A stretch of 64,000 bases of DNA, taken from contig JACFNC010000019.1 in NCBI GenBank assembly GCA_019455065.1, positions 1 to 64,000 of the forward strand, read 5' to 3'. The DNA comes from Rhodospirillales bacterium. Its GTDB lineage: Bacteria; Pseudomonadota; Alphaproteobacteria; Rhodospirillales; Magnetospirillaceae. Positions 40,198 through 50,705 of this stretch are shown here, one piece after another (within the stretch, counting starts at the first letter, position 1; each line of letters begins with the position of its first letter). The position numbers were made by a program, and so were the translations under genes. The notes below the pieces were generated by a model. That model was not told the DNA's origin, ran no database searches, and was given only the letters and a program-made list of their open reading frames with translations.

Positions 40198-41064
40198 ATG
40201 TCATTCCTTCGTGCGCGCACCGCCGCGCTCGCCGTTTTGATCGCGCTCGGGGCCGCGCCGCTGCCGTTGCAGGCGGCCGACAACGACCCCGTGGTCGCCG
40301 TCGTCAACGGAAAGCAGATTCGCAAGTCGGCGTTGGTCGATCTCCAGCAGCAGTTGCCGCAGCTCCGGCAGGTGCCGTTGGAAATGGTTTACGAACAGCT
40401 GCTCGACCATCTCATCAATAGCGAGATCGTCACCGCCGAGGCGCGCAAGCAGAAGCTGCAGGACGATCCCAAGGTGAAGGAGCGGATGCGCCAGATCGAG
40501 GCGCAACTCATGCAGCAAGCCTATCTCAGCCGGCGCATCGAGAAGGAGGTCACGCCCGAACTCGTGAAGAAGCGCTACGACGAATTCGTCAAGGCCAACC
40601 CGCCGCAGGAGGAGGTGCGCGCCCGCCATATCCTGCTCGAGGACGAAGCGGCGGCCAAGGCGGTCATCGACGATATCCAGAAGGGCGCCAGCTTCGAGGA
40701 CGTGGCCAAGGAGAAATCCAAGGGGCCGTCGGCCGAGACCGGGGGCGACCTCGGGTTCTTCACGAAGGACGACATGGTGCCGGAGTTCGCCCAGGCGGCC
40801 TTCGCCATGAAGGCGGGCGAGGTCAGCAAAACCCCGGTCAAGACGCAGTTCGGCTGGCACGTGATCAAGGTCGAGGAACGCCGCATGGGCCAGCCGCCGA
40901 AGCTCGAGGAGCTTGAGGAGCAGCTCAGGGGCGAGGCATCGGAGGAGGTCGTCGCCGACATTCTGCAGAACCTGCGCGCCAAGGCCCAGGTGAAGCGCTT
41001 CCAGATCGACGGCAGTCCGCTCGCCGAGGCGGAACCGGCCGACGGTAAGCCGAAGGCCAAGTGA
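40198..41064 (+). CDS. Periplasmic parvulin-type peptidylprolyl isomerase
   Basis: A 288-residue exported PpiC/SurA-like protein. It has a signal peptide (AALAVLIALGAAPLPLQA) and an N-terminal chaperone domain with long helices (40-140). A rotamase domain (about 145-235) reads RARHILLEDEAAAKAV, GASFEDVAKEKSKGPSAETGGDLGFF and TQFGWHVIKVE, followed by a charged tail. GAGAGGA precedes ATG 40198 by 10 bases. argJ begins 4 bp after its stop codon. Confidence 0.93.
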   Translation: MSFLRARTAALAVLIALGAAPLPLQAADNDPVVAVVNGKQIRKSALVDLQQQLPQLRQVPLEMVYEQLLDHLINSEIVTAEARKQKLQDDPKVKERMRQIEAQLMQQAYLSRRIEKEVTPELVKKRYDEFVKANPPQEEVRARHILLEDEAAAKAVIDDIQKGASFEDVAKEKSKGPSAETGGDLGFFTKDDMVPEFAQAAFAMKAGEVSKTPVKTQFGWHVIKVEERRMGQPPKLEELEEQLRGEASEEVVADILQNLRAKAQVKRFQIDGSPLAEAEPADGKPKAK

Positions 41065-41068
41065 CGCC

Positions 41069-42298
41069 ATGACCGCCGTCTCGCCGCTTGCGCCCGCGAC
41101 CCTGCCGGCGCTGCCGGTGGTCGCCGGCGTGCGCCTGGCGGCCCTGAACTGCGGAATCCGCTACAAGGGACGTCCGGACCTGATGGTCGCCGAACTGGCG
41201 CCCGGCACGACGGTGGCCGGGGTGTTCACCCGGTCGCTCACCGCCTCGGCGCCGGTGCTGTGGTGCCGCAAGGTGGTGGCCGGCGGGCGTGGGCGCGTGG
41301 TGGTGTGCAACTCGGGCAACGCCAACGCCTTCACCGGCAGCGTCGGCGAAGCCGCCGTGCGGCGCACGGTCGACCGGGCGGCGACGGTGATGGGCTGTAC
41401 GCCCGAGGAGGTGCTGGTTGCGTCGACCGGCACCATCGGCCAGCCGCTTCCCGACCACAAGATCACCGAAAATCTCGCCGCCGCCGCGGCGCGGCTGGAC
41501 GCCGGGGCGTGGGCCGACGCGGCGCGCGCCATCATGACCACCGACACCTTTCCCAAGGCGGCCACCCGCACCGCGGTCATCGATGGCGTGACGGTGACCA
41601 TCAACGGCATCGCCAAGGGCTCGGGGATGATCGCCCCCGACATGGCGACCATGCTGTCTTTCGTGTTCACCGACGCCGCCATCGGGCCGCGCGCCCTGCA
41701 GGCCTTGCTGGCCAAGGGGGCCGAAACCTCGTTCAATTCGATCACCGTCGACAGCGACACCTCGACCAGCGACTCGCTGCTGTTGTTCGCCACCGGCGCC
41801 GCCGGCAACGCTCCGATCGAGGACGCCGGCGATCCCCGGCTGCGCGATTTCCGCCGCAAGCTCGACACCCTGCTGCTCGAGCTCGCCCATCAGGTGGTGC
41901 GCGACGGCGAGGGGGCGAGCAAGTTCGTCACCATCACCGTCACCGGCGCCGCAAGCCGCCGGGCGGCGAAGCGCATCGGCATGGCCATCGCCAACTCGCC
42001 GCTGGTCAAGACCGCCATCGCCGGCGAGGATGCCAACTGGGGCCGCATCGTGATGGCGGTGGGCAAGGCCGGCGAGCGGGCAGAGCGGGACCGCCTGGGC
42101 ATCCGCATCGGCGGCGTCCAGGTGGCTGCCGGCGGCGAGGTGGTGCCGGGATATGACGAAGCTCCGGTCACCGCCCATATGAAGGGACAGGACATCCTCG
42201 TCGAGGTGGACGTCGGCGTCGGCCGCGGCCGCGCCACCGTGTGGACCTGCGACCTCACCCATGGCTACATTGACATCAATGGGTCCTACCGCACCTGA
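41069..42298 (+). CDS. argJ: Bifunctional ornithine acetyltransferase / N-acetylglutamate synthase
   Basis: A 409-residue ArgJ of arginine synthesis that recycles the acetyl group from N-acetylornithine to glutamate. The self-cleavage site is visible as KGSGMIAPDMATMLSFVFTDA, with the nucleophilic Thr at ATML. VCNSGNANAFTG, SFNSITVDSDTSTSD and the terminal DLTHGYIDINGSYRT are diagnostic. It runs in one operon with the parvulin gene and the GNAT-Nudix gene. Confidence 0.97.
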   Translation: MTAVSPLAPATLPALPVVAGVRLAALNCGIRYKGRPDLMVAELAPGTTVAGVFTRSLTASAPVLWCRKVVAGGRGRVVVCNSGNANAFTGSVGEAAVRRTVDRAATVMGCTPEEVLVASTGTIGQPLPDHKITENLAAAAARLDAGAWADAARAIMTTDTFPKAATRTAVIDGVTVTINGIAKGSGMIAPDMATMLSFVFTDAAIGPRALQALLAKGAETSFNSITVDSDTSTSDSLLLFATGAAGNAPIEDAGDPRLRDFRRKLDTLLLELAHQVVRDGEGASKFVTITVTGAASRRAAKRIGMAIANSPLVKTAIAGEDANWGRIVMAVGKAGERAERDRLGIRIGGVQVAAGGEVVPGYDEAPVTAHMKGQDILVEVDVGVGRGRATVWTCDLTHGYIDINGSYRT

Positions 42299-43271
42299 AC
42301 CCGGGTGTTTCGGCGCCGATGTCGGGTGGAGCGGAGCCCCCCTCGACACGGCGCGGCTGAGATTGCGGGCGCCCCGCCTCGAGGACGCCGAGGCGGTGGC
42401 GCGCGGCGCGGGCGAGTGGGACGTGGCCCGCTTCACCGCCAACATTCCCCATCCGCTCGACGCCGGCATGGTGGCGCCGTTCCTCGCCGATCTCGGCCGC
42501 AAGGCGGCGAACGGCGAAGCCTATGTGATGCTGATGGAACGCCGTCTCGATCGCGAGGTGATCGGCGCCATCGGCTTCGAGCATAAGGACGGCGGCGCCG
42601 AGATCGGCTATTGGGTGGCCAAGCCGCACTGGGGTTCGGGTTATGCCACCGAGGCGGCGCGGCGCCTGCTGCGCCTGATCTTTCGCAATTTCGACATCGG
42701 GTGGGTGGCGGCCGAGGTGCTGCCCGAGAATGTCGCCTCGATCCGCGTGCTGGAAAAACTGGGGTTCGCGGCGGAGGGCGAGGTCGCGCGCGAACTGCCG
42801 GCCCGGGGGCGTAGCGCCACCCTCATGCGCTATCGCCTGACGCGGGCAACCTGGGCGGCGCGCGAAGCGGCCAAGCCCATGGTGCTGGTGGCAGCGGTGG
42901 CGATGGTCGACGTCGATGGCCGCGTTCTGCTCGCCGAGCGGCCGGCCGGCAAGATGATGGCCGGCCTGTGGGAGTTCCCGGGCGGCAAGGTGCATGCCGG
43001 CGAAACCCCCGAGGCGGCCCTGATCCGCGAGGTGCACGAGGAGCTTTCCGTGGACGTGCGCGAAAGCTGCCTCGCCCCTCTGGCCTTCGCCTCGCACGAC
43101 TACGATACCTTTCATCTGCTCATGCCGCTGTATGTCTGCCGCACCTGGAAGGGAGAGATCAGGGCGACCGAGGGGCAGGCCCTGGCATGGGTGCGCCCGG
43201 CCCGCCTCGCCGACTATCCGATGCCGCCGGCCGACGTTCCCCTGACCGCCATTCTTCGCGACTGGCTGTAG
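42261..43271 (+). CDS. GNAT acetyltransferase - Nudix (MutT-like) fusion protein
   Basis: A fusion of up to 336 residues. The N-terminal GNAT domain (about 25-190) resembles RimJ/RimL-type acetyltransferases: DTARLRLRAPRLEDAEAVA, EIGYWVAKPHWGSGYATEAARRLL and NVASIRVLEKLGF. The C-terminal Nudix domain (about 205-336) has a complete Nudix box, GGKVHAGETPEAALIREVHEEL, with WEFPGGK before it as in MutT. It could remove oxidised nucleotides while acetylating a protein or antibiotic; the pairing is known in annotation of related bacteria. The start overlaps argJ by 38 bases (ATG 42261) or begins at ATG 42279. Confidence 0.92.
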   Translation: MATLTSMGPTAPEPGCFGADVGWSGAPLDTARLRLRAPRLEDAEAVARGAGEWDVARFTANIPHPLDAGMVAPFLADLGRKAANGEAYVMLMERRLDREVIGAIGFEHKDGGAEIGYWVAKPHWGSGYATEAARRLLRLIFRNFDIGWVAAEVLPENVASIRVLEKLGFAAEGEVARELPARGRSATLMRYRLTRATWAAREAAKPMVLVAAVAMVDVDGRVLLAERPAGKMMAGLWEFPGGKVHAGETPEAALIREVHEELSVDVRESCLAPLAFASHDYDTFHLLMPLYVCRTWKGEIRATEGQALAWVRPARLADYPMPPADVPLTAILRDWL

Positions 43272-43284
43272 CACGGAGGCGAGG

Positions 43285-44040
43285 ATGGCCGAGACCCGGG
43301 AAGTCACCGCCGCCGTCCTGGTCATCGGCAACGAGATATTGTCGGGGCGAACGCGCGACGCCAATCTCCAGTTTCTGGCGACGGGGCTGGGCGAGGTGGG
43401 CGTGCGGCTGCGCGAGGCGCGGGTCGTCAGCGACGACCACGCGGCCATCGTCGCCGCCGTCAACGCCCTGCGCGCCACCTATGACTACGTGTTCACCACG
43501 GGTGGCATCGGCCCCACACATGACGACATCACGTCGGCCGCAGTCGCCGCCGCCTTCGGGCTGCCGCTGGTGCGCCATCCCGGGGCCGAAACGCGGCTGC
43601 GCGGGCACTACCGGCCCGAGGACGTCAACGCGGCGCGGCTGCGCATGGCCGAGATGCCCGAGGGCGCGGACCTGATCGACAACCCGATCAGCCTGGCCCC
43701 CGGCTACCGCATCGGCAACGTCTTCGTCCTGGCCGGGGTGCCACGGGTGATGCAGGCGATGTTCGACGGCATCAAGCACCGGCTGGCCGGCGGTCCGCCG
43801 GTGCTGTCGCGCAGCCTGCCGCTGTTCGTGCCCGAGGGCGCGGTGGCCGCTGGGCTTGCCGAGGTGCAGACGCGGCACCGGGGGGTCGACATCGGCAGCT
43901 ATCCGTTCTTCCGCCACGAACGCTTCGGCACCGTGATCGTGGCGCGCGGCACCGACGCCGACGCCATCGCCGACGCCATCGCCGACGTCCGGGCCCTCGC
44001 CCTGTCGCTCGGGGCCGAAATCGGCGACGAGGCGAGCTGA
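43285..44040 (+). CDS. CinA-like molybdopterin-binding-domain protein
   Basis: A 251-residue protein of the CinA/MoCF-biosynthesis group (COG1058). It reads TAAVLVIGNEILSGRTRDANLQFLATGL, then VFTTGGIGPTHDDITSAAVAAAFG and LAGVPRVMQAMFDG. It has only the N-terminal domain; the nicotinamide-nucleotide amidase domain of full CinA is absent. Role unclear (possibly a nucleotide pyrophosphatase). It follows the GNAT-Nudix gene by 13 bp. Confidence 0.9.
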   Translation: MAETREVTAAVLVIGNEILSGRTRDANLQFLATGLGEVGVRLREARVVSDDHAAIVAAVNALRATYDYVFTTGGIGPTHDDITSAAVAAAFGLPLVRHPGAETRLRGHYRPEDVNAARLRMAEMPEGADLIDNPISLAPGYRIGNVFVLAGVPRVMQAMFDGIKHRLAGGPPVLSRSLPLFVPEGAVAAGLAEVQTRHRGVDIGSYPFFRHERFGTVIVARGTDADAIADAIADVRALALSLGAEIGDEAS

Positions 44041-44046
44041 GATCGC

Positions 44047-44289
44047 GTGCAGAAGTTCGAACGCGAGGCCCTTCTTTTCCTCCTCCTCCACCTGGCCTAC
44101 GGGACGGTGGGGGGCTTCCTGTTCGGCGCCCTCGTCCTGTGGCTCGACCTCGCCGGCCTGCGCACGCTGGCGTTCAACTCGGGCGAGCCGTGGCTGGTGC
44201 TGGGAATGCTGTTCTTCGGGCTGTTCGTCACCTTCGGCAGCGTCGGCATGGCCGTCGGCATCATGAGCCTGGGCCGCGACGAGAACTAA
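44047..44289 (+). CDS. Small membrane protein of unknown function
   Basis: An 80-residue protein with two membrane helices (AYGTVGGFLFGALVLWLDLAG and LVLGMLFFGLFVTFGSVGMAVG) and a charged cytoplasmic start (QKFEREALLF). The start is GTG 44047, 6 bp after the CinA-like stop codon, so it is the last gene of that transcript. Not recognised. Confidence 0.7.
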   Translation: MQKFEREALLFLLLHLAYGTVGGFLFGALVLWLDLAGLRTLAFNSGEPWLVLGMLFFGLFVTFGSVGMAVGIMSLGRDEN

Positions 44290-44336
44290 CGGCCCCTTGC
44301 CGGGCTGGCCCCGCGGCGCTAGCGTGCGCGTTCCGT

Positions 44337-44420
44337 GCCCGCTTGACGGAATGGTAGACGTAGCGGACTTAAAATCCGCGGCCCTACGGCGTGGGGGTTC
44401 GAGTCCCCCAGCGGGCACCA
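44337..44420 (+). tRNA. tRNA-Leu (anticodon TAA)
   Basis: Acceptor arms GCCCGCT (44337-44343) and AGCGGGC (44410-44416), discriminator A and an encoded CCA (44418-44420). The anticodon arm is GCGGA-CTTAAAA-TCCGC with anticodon TAA at 44370-44372. The T-arm is GGGGGTTCGAGTCCCCC. A short variable arm (GGCCCTACGGCGT region) fits the class II leucine tRNA. The gene is 84 bases long. Confidence 0.97.
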
Positions 44421-44549
44421 TTGGTTATTCGAACTTTGTATCCATTGTTACAATCCCGACATACGCCGGACACGCGGGCGTGCCAGCGTCGACGGAGGAA
44501 CCGGGGCGTGCGCGGTCCGCGGCCGCGATGAGGGTCGAGGTGCGATTGG

Positions 44550-45827
44550 ATGGCTGTCGTGCATGAAGAAGAGCGGAACTCCGAGGTTGCGGCCGTCCTC
44601 GCCAAGGCCAGGACGCGTTCGCGGGCGGCCGTAGTCCGGCGCGTCCTGCTGGCGGTGGGTGCCGTCGGCCTCGTCGCGCTCGGCCTTTACGCCTCGGGAA
44701 TGTTCGGCGGCGCGCGGGCGACGGTGCGATACGTCACCGCGCCGGCCACCGTGGCCGATCTGACCGTGATGGTGACGGCGACCGGGTCGGTGCAGCCGAC
44801 CAACAAGGTCGAGATTTCGAGCGAGCTGTCGGGCACCATCCGCCGCGTGCTGGTGGACTACAACTCGACGGTCGCGGTCGGCCAGACGTTGGCCGAATTG
44901 GATACCGACAAGCTGGTGGCCAGCGCGGAGCGGTCGCGGGCAAGGCTCGCGGCCGCGCGCGCGAAGGTGAGCGAGGCCGAGGCGACGGTCGCCGAGCGGC
45001 AGAGCGACTACGACCGCAGGAGCGAGCTGTATCAACGCAAGGTCATCTCGGTCCATGACTTCGAGGCCGCCGCCGCCGCCCTCCGGCGGGCCACGGCCGC
45101 GCTCGAGACCGCGCGCGCCGAAGTCGGCAGCGCCCAGGCTGACCTTCGGCTCGACGAGACGAACCTAGCCAAGGCCGCCATCAAGTCGCCGATCAACGGA
45201 ATCGTGCTGTCACGCAACGTGGAACCGGGGCAAACCGTCGCCTCGACGCTCCAGGCCCCCGTCCTGTTCGCGATCGCCGAGGATCTGAGAAAAATGGAAA
45301 TCCAGGTCGACGTCGATGAGGCCGACATCGGCAAGGTGAGGGAGGGCCAGCGGGCCACCTTCGCTGTCGACGCCTATCCCGACCGGATTTTCGAGGCCGA
45401 GATCCGCACCTTGCGCTTCGGGTCCGAGACGGTGCAGGGCGTGGTCACCTACAAAGCCGTGTTGACCACCGACAATTCGGACATGCTGCTGCGTCCGGGA
45501 ATGACGGCGACCGCCGAAATCGTCGTGGAGGAGGTTCGCGAAGCATTGACCGTTCCCAACGCGGCCCTGCGTTTCACGCCGACGACCGACACCGCCAAAC
45601 CAAGCGGCGGCTTCCTGCGCGGCTTGCTGCCGGGCCCGCCGCGGTTCCGCCAGGCCAGCCGGCCCGATCAAGGCGCAGAGCGCGCGGTCTGGGCACTCCG
45701 CGACGGCCAGCCGGTGCGCGTGCCCGTCACGATCGGCGCGACCGATGGCCGGCGCACCGAAGTTCGCTCGGGCGAGGTGGCGGCTGGCCAGCCGGTGATC
45801 GTCGACCAGATCTCCGCCGCGCGGTGA
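44550..45827 (+). CDS. MacA-type periplasmic adaptor (membrane fusion protein)
   Basis: A 425-residue adaptor. One membrane anchor (about 32-52, RRVLLAVGAVGLVALGLYASG) precedes the lipoyl/barrel-sandwich half (VTATGSVQPTNKVEISSELSGTI). A helical hairpin of Ala/Arg/Glu repeats (about 125-205), the second lipoyl half (AAIKSPINGIVLSRNVEPGQTV) and beta-barrel domains (LRKMEIQVDVDEADIGKVREGQ) follow. It heads the operon adaptor-ATPase-permease. The exported substrate (macrolide, siderophore, peptide or lipid) cannot be told, and no TolC-like gene is present. Confidence 0.92.
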   Translation: MAVVHEEERNSEVAAVLAKARTRSRAAVVRRVLLAVGAVGLVALGLYASGMFGGARATVRYVTAPATVADLTVMVTATGSVQPTNKVEISSELSGTIRRVLVDYNSTVAVGQTLAELDTDKLVASAERSRARLAAARAKVSEAEATVAERQSDYDRRSELYQRKVISVHDFEAAAAALRRATAALETARAEVGSAQADLRLDETNLAKAAIKSPINGIVLSRNVEPGQTVASTLQAPVLFAIAEDLRKMEIQVDVDEADIGKVREGQRATFAVDAYPDRIFEAEIRTLRFGSETVQGVVTYKAVLTTDNSDMLLRPGMTATAEIVVEEVREALTVPNAALRFTPTTDTAKPSGGFLRGLLPGPPRFRQASRPDQGAERAVWALRDGQPVRVPVTIGATDGRRTEVRSGEVAAGQPVIVDQISAAR

Positions 45828-45834
45828 GGCCGCG

Positions 45835-46550
<716 letters not shown>

Positions 46551-46551
<1 letters not shown>

Positions 46552-47756
46552 TGCTGTACGAGACCCTGAAGCTCGCTTTGCAGGCCATCTGGCGCAACGC
46601 CTTGCGTTCCTTCCTCACCGTGCTCGGCATCGTCATCGGCGTCGGCGCCGTGATCGCCATGGTAACCATCGGCAACGGCACCACAGCCAAGGTGACCGCC
46701 GACCTCGCGCGCCTCGGCGCCAACGTGCTCGTGGTGCGGCCGGGACAGTTCGGGCCCGGGCGCGCCAGCGCCCAGGCGAAGCCCTTCAACATTCGCGACA
46801 TCGAGGCGCTGCGCACGCAGCTTACCGGGGTACGCGCGGTGGCGCCGGTGTCGACCCGGGCGGTGACGACGATCTACGGCGTCGGCAACCGCACCACCCC
46901 GGTTACCGGCACCGACAACGACTACTTCATCACCCAGGCCTGGACCGTCGAGGCGGGACGCGAATTCCTCGACAGCGAGGTGCGTGGCGGTCGCGCCGTC
47001 TGCATCATCGGGACCACGGTGCGCAAGGAACTGTTTGGCGGGGCGGAGTTTCTCGAACGCACGATCCGCGTCAACAGGGTGCCCTGCGAGGTGGTCGGGC
47101 TTCTGGCCAGCCGGGGGCAGACCAGCTTCGGGACCGACCAGGATGACGTGATCCTGATGCCCATGCGGGCATTCCAGCGGCGGATTGCCGGCAACACAGA
47201 CATTCCGACCATCCTGGTTTCCGCCGCCGACGGCTTCGATACCGCCAAGGTCCAGGCGGACATCGAGCGCCTGATGCGCGAGCGGCGCAACATCGGCCGC
47301 GGCGAGGAGGACGACTTTTCGGTGCGCGACCTCAAACAGATCGCCGAGGCGCAGACGGCGACCACCACGATGCTGACCGGACTGCTGGGTGCGGTGGCCG
47401 CGGTGAGCCTTCTCGTCGGGGGCATCGGCATCATGAACATCATGCTGGTGTCGGTCACCGAGCGTACCCGCGAAATCGGGATTCGGCTGGCGATCGGCGC
47501 GCTCGAGGGGCAGGTTCTGACCCAGTTCCTGGTCGAGGCCGTGGTGTTGTCGGTGCTGGGTGGCATCGTCGGCATCGCCGTCGGCCTGGGACTGGCGTGG
47601 GCGGCGACCACGGTGCTTGGGGTGCCGTTCCTGATCGACCCCTTCATCATCGCGCTTTCCTTCGCCTTCTCGGCGGTCGTCGGGGTTCTGTTCGGCTATT
47701 TCCCGGCGCGGCGGGCGGCGCGCCTCGACCCCATCGAGGCGCTTCGTCACGAGTGA
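46551..47756 (+). CDS. MacB-type ABC transporter permease
   Basis: A 401-residue permease with an N-terminal membrane helix ([22 protein letters not shown]) and a periplasmic MacB core domain (about 45-270, containing [22 protein letters not shown]). Three C-terminal helices form the FtsX domain ([26 protein letters not shown], then [18 protein letters not shown]-like coupling segment, ending [17 protein letters not shown]). It translates coupled with the ATPase. Confidence 0.94.
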
Positions 47757-47762
47757 AAATAA

Positions 47763-47790
47763 GCGGAGCGCCCCGGCTGGAGCGCTCCGC
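47763..47790 (+). terminator. Stem-loop after the MacAB operon
   Basis: GCGGAGCGC (47763-47771) and GCGCTCCGC (47782-47790) form a 9-bp stem with a 10-base loop, 7 bp after the permease stop codon. There is no T-tract, so it may be a weak or Rho-assisted terminator. Confidence 0.5.
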
Positions 47791-47949
47791 CCGCCGCATC
47801 CCGGAACTCCCGGCCATCTGGTTCCGGAATGCATCCCTGCCACGTGGGAACGGCGACCGCCCTCCGAAATCTCCCTCAAAGGAATAGTACCGCCGGGCGC
47901 CGCGGGTTCGCATTCGCCAGCAAACCCGGGGCGAACGGAGTAGGCGCGG

Positions 47950-50625
47950 TCAGGCCCCCTGCCCCCGCACCAGCTTGTAGACCTCCATCGCCGCCACCAG
48001 GGTCAAAGCCGTGGCCCCGGTGATCGCCCAGGTCGACAGCTCGACGGGAGCGATTCCGAGCACGCCGCTCAACCCCGGCAGATGCATGGCGGCGATGTGA
48101 ATTCCCTGGGCGCCCAGCACCGCCAGCACCAGGAACAGGTTGTGCCGCAGCGGCACGCGGAAGGTGGAGCGGGTCTCGGAGCGGCAGTTGAAGACGTGCA
48201 CGTTCTCGAACATGACCATGAGCAGGAGCAGGGCGTTGCGCGCCTCGGTCTCCGACCAGCCGCTGGCCAGCCACCATTGGTACGAGGCGAATGCCATGCC
48301 GCCGATGAACAGCCCCGACAGGGCGGTCTGCTCGATCATCCGTTGATCGAAGATGGGCTGTCGGGGAGGCCTGGGCCGGCGCGCCAGGATGCCTGGCTCG
48401 CCCCGCTCGAAGGCGAGCCCGATATGCTGGAGGCCGTTGGTCACGAGGTTCAGCCACAAGAGTTGAATGGCGAACAGCGGCAACGGCAGGCCGACGGCGA
48501 CGGCCAGGGCGAACAGGATGATCTCGGAGGCGCCGGTGCTGACCAGCAGGTAGATCACCTTGCGCACGTTGTCATAGGCGATGCGGCCTTCCTCGATGCC
48601 GGCGACGATCGAAGCGAAATTGTCGTCGGTCAGGATCAGGTCGGCGGCGCCGCGGGCGACGTCGGTGCCGTCGCGCCCCATCGCGATGCCGATGTTGGCC
48701 GCCCGCAGGGCCGGGGCGTCGTTGACCCCGTCGCCGGTGACCGCCACGAAATGGCCGCCGCGTTGCAGCGACTGCGTGATGAGAAGCTTCTGGATGGGTT
48801 CGACGCGCGCGAAAACCTTCGCCTCGGACGCAACCGCGTCGACTTCGGCGGCGTCAATGGCGACGTCGGCCAGGGCGGTGCCCGTAACCACCTGACCGGG
48901 GTCGTCGGCGAGCGCCAGTTCCCGGGCGATGGCGAGCGCGGTGGCGGGGTGGTCGCCCGTGACCATGCGGACGTCGACGCCGGCTTGGCGGCAGCGGACG
49001 ACGGCGTCCTGCGCCTCGGGCCGCAGCGGGTCGATCAGCCCGGCGAGGCCCAGGAAGCGAAACCCGCGCAGGGCTTCGTGGGCGCGCGCCGCATCCACCA
49101 CTCCCGGCAGCCGCCCTTCGGCCGCGGCCAGAACGCGGTAGCCCTGCGCCGCCAGATCCGCGGCAGTCGCAAGCACGGCGGCCTGGTCGACGCCCGAGCA
49201 CATCGGAACAACCGCTTCGGCAGCGCCCTTGACGAAGCAACGCACCCCCTCGCCGTCGCGGTGGAAGCTGGCCGCGTAACGCCTTTCCGACGCGAAGGGA
49301 ATGGTTCCGACCTCCGGCAGTTCGGCGTTCAGAAGGTCACGTTCCAGTCCGAACTTGCCGGCCAGGGCAAGGAAGGACACGTCCACCGTGTCGCCAACGT
49401 GGTGCCAGCCGTCGTCGGCCCGGAACAGGGAGGCCTCGTTGCATAGCATTCCGGCGATCGCCAGCTTCCGCGCCCTCTCCGCGACCGGCGGCGCCAGCGG
49501 CGAGCCGTCGGGCATCGTGACGCTGCCAACCGGCGCGTAGCCCTCGCCCTCGACCGCCAGGGCGATGTCGTCGGTCAGCAGCAGGCGGGTGATCGTCAGT
49601 TCGTTGCAGGTCAGCGTTCCCGTCTTGTCGCTGGCGATCAGGGTGCAGGCCCCCAGTCCCTCGACCGCCGGCAGCGAGCGCACGATGACGTTGCGCTTCG
49701 CCATGCGGGCGGTGGCGACCGACAGTGCCACGGTGATCGCAACCGGCAATCCCTCGGGAATGGCCGACACCGCCAGCGCGACGGCGACGAAGAAGATCTC
49801 GATCAAGGCAGTGCCGCGCAGCCACTCGATGGCGGCCACGAGCGCTACGGCGATGACCGTGAGCAGGCCGATGGCCCGCGTGAAGCGTTCGAGCCGCGCG
49901 ACCAGCGGCGTCGGCGCTCCGGTGCCCGCCGTCAGGGCGTGCGCTATGCGGCCGATTTCGGTATGGGCGCCGGTCTGGGTGACGGCCGCCTCGCCGCGTC
50001 CGCTGACCACGGTCGAGCCCGCATGGACCATGGTCAGGCGTTCGGCCACCGGAGTGGCTTCCTCGAGCTCGGCATCGGGGTCCTTGTCCACGGGCAGCGA
50101 CTCGCCGGTGAGCAGGGATTCGTCGATTTTGAGGTCGACCGCGCGCAGGAGACGCATGTCGGCCGGCACCAACTGGCCGGCTTCGATCAACGCCAGATCG
50201 CCGGGCACCAGTTCGCGACTGTCGCACTCGATCAGGCGGCCGTCGCGGCGGACCTGCACCCGATTGACGATCATCGAGCCCAATGCCTCGGCGCTGCTTT
50301 CCGCCTTCCATTCCTGGACGGCGCCGATGACGGCGTTGATCTGCAGCACCGCGAAGATGAACACCGCGTCGGTGCCCTCGCCGATGGCCAGCGAGACCGC
50401 CGCCGCCGCGAGGAGCAGATAGATCAGCGGGCTCCGGAACTGACGAAGATAGACCACGAGCATTCCCGGCCGTTTGGCCTTGGGCAGTTCGTTGGGGCCG
50501 AAGCGCCGCTGCCGCTCCTCCACTTCCGCCGCCGTCAGGCCACGGCGCCGGGTCGCCAGAACGTCGAGCGCCTGGTCGGCGGAAACCGCATGCCAAAGCC
50601 GATGACCCAGTTGACCCGCTGCCAT
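47950..50625 (-). CDS. P2-type cation-transporting ATPase
   Basis: An 891-residue P-type ATPase. N-terminal cation-ATPase domain (about 1-75, GLTAAEVEERQRRFGPNELP), TGES actuator loop, VSAIPEGLPVAIT in TM4 (the PEGLP motif of SERCA/PMR1-like pumps), DKTGTLT, GDGVNDAPALRAANIGIAMG, and 4 C-terminal helices. The PEGLP motif favours Ca2+ or Mn2+-type (or Na+/K+) transport over heavy metals. Its family includes 900-residue bacterial calcium ATPases. It faces the MacAB operon across 193 bp and is divergent from the GNAT gene. Confidence 0.93.
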   Translation of the reverse strand: MAAGQLGHRLWHAVSADQALDVLATRRRGLTAAEVEERQRRFGPNELPKAKRPGMLVVYLRQFRSPLIYLLLAAAAVSLAIGEGTDAVFIFAVLQINAVIGAVQEWKAESSAEALGSMIVNRVQVRRDGRLIECDSRELVPGDLALIEAGQLVPADMRLLRAVDLKIDESLLTGESLPVDKDPDAELEEATPVAERLTMVHAGSTVVSGRGEAAVTQTGAHTEIGRIAHALTAGTGAPTPLVARLERFTRAIGLLTVIAVALVAAIEWLRGTALIEIFFVAVALAVSAIPEGLPVAITVALSVATARMAKRNVIVRSLPAVEGLGACTLIASDKTGTLTCNELTITRLLLTDDIALAVEGEGYAPVGSVTMPDGSPLAPPVAERARKLAIAGMLCNEASLFRADDGWHHVGDTVDVSFLALAGKFGLERDLLNAELPEVGTIPFASERRYAASFHRDGEGVRCFVKGAAEAVVPMCSGVDQAAVLATAADLAAQGYRVLAAAEGRLPGVVDAARAHEALRGFRFLGLAGLIDPLRPEAQDAVVRCRQAGVDVRMVTGDHPATALAIARELALADDPGQVVTGTALADVAIDAAEVDAVASEAKVFARVEPIQKLLITQSLQRGGHFVAVTGDGVNDAPALRAANIGIAMGRDGTDVARGAADLILTDDNFASIVAGIEEGRIAYDNVRKVIYLLVSTGASEIILFALAVAVGLPLPLFAIQLLWLNLVTNGLQHIGLAFERGEPGILARRPRPPRQPIFDQRMIEQTALSGLFIGGMAFASYQWWLASGWSETEARNALLLLMVMFENVHVFNCRSETRSTFRVPLRHNLFLVLAVLGAQGIHIAAMHLPGLSGVLGIAPVELSTWAITGATALTLVAAMEVYKLVRGQGA

Positions 50626-50705
50626 CTTTTTCCCTTGTCGCCAGATCGGTGTTGCGGAAACCCGGGCGCGCTGTCAAGGAATGCTGGTTGCGTTCGGAGT
50701 GAGCG

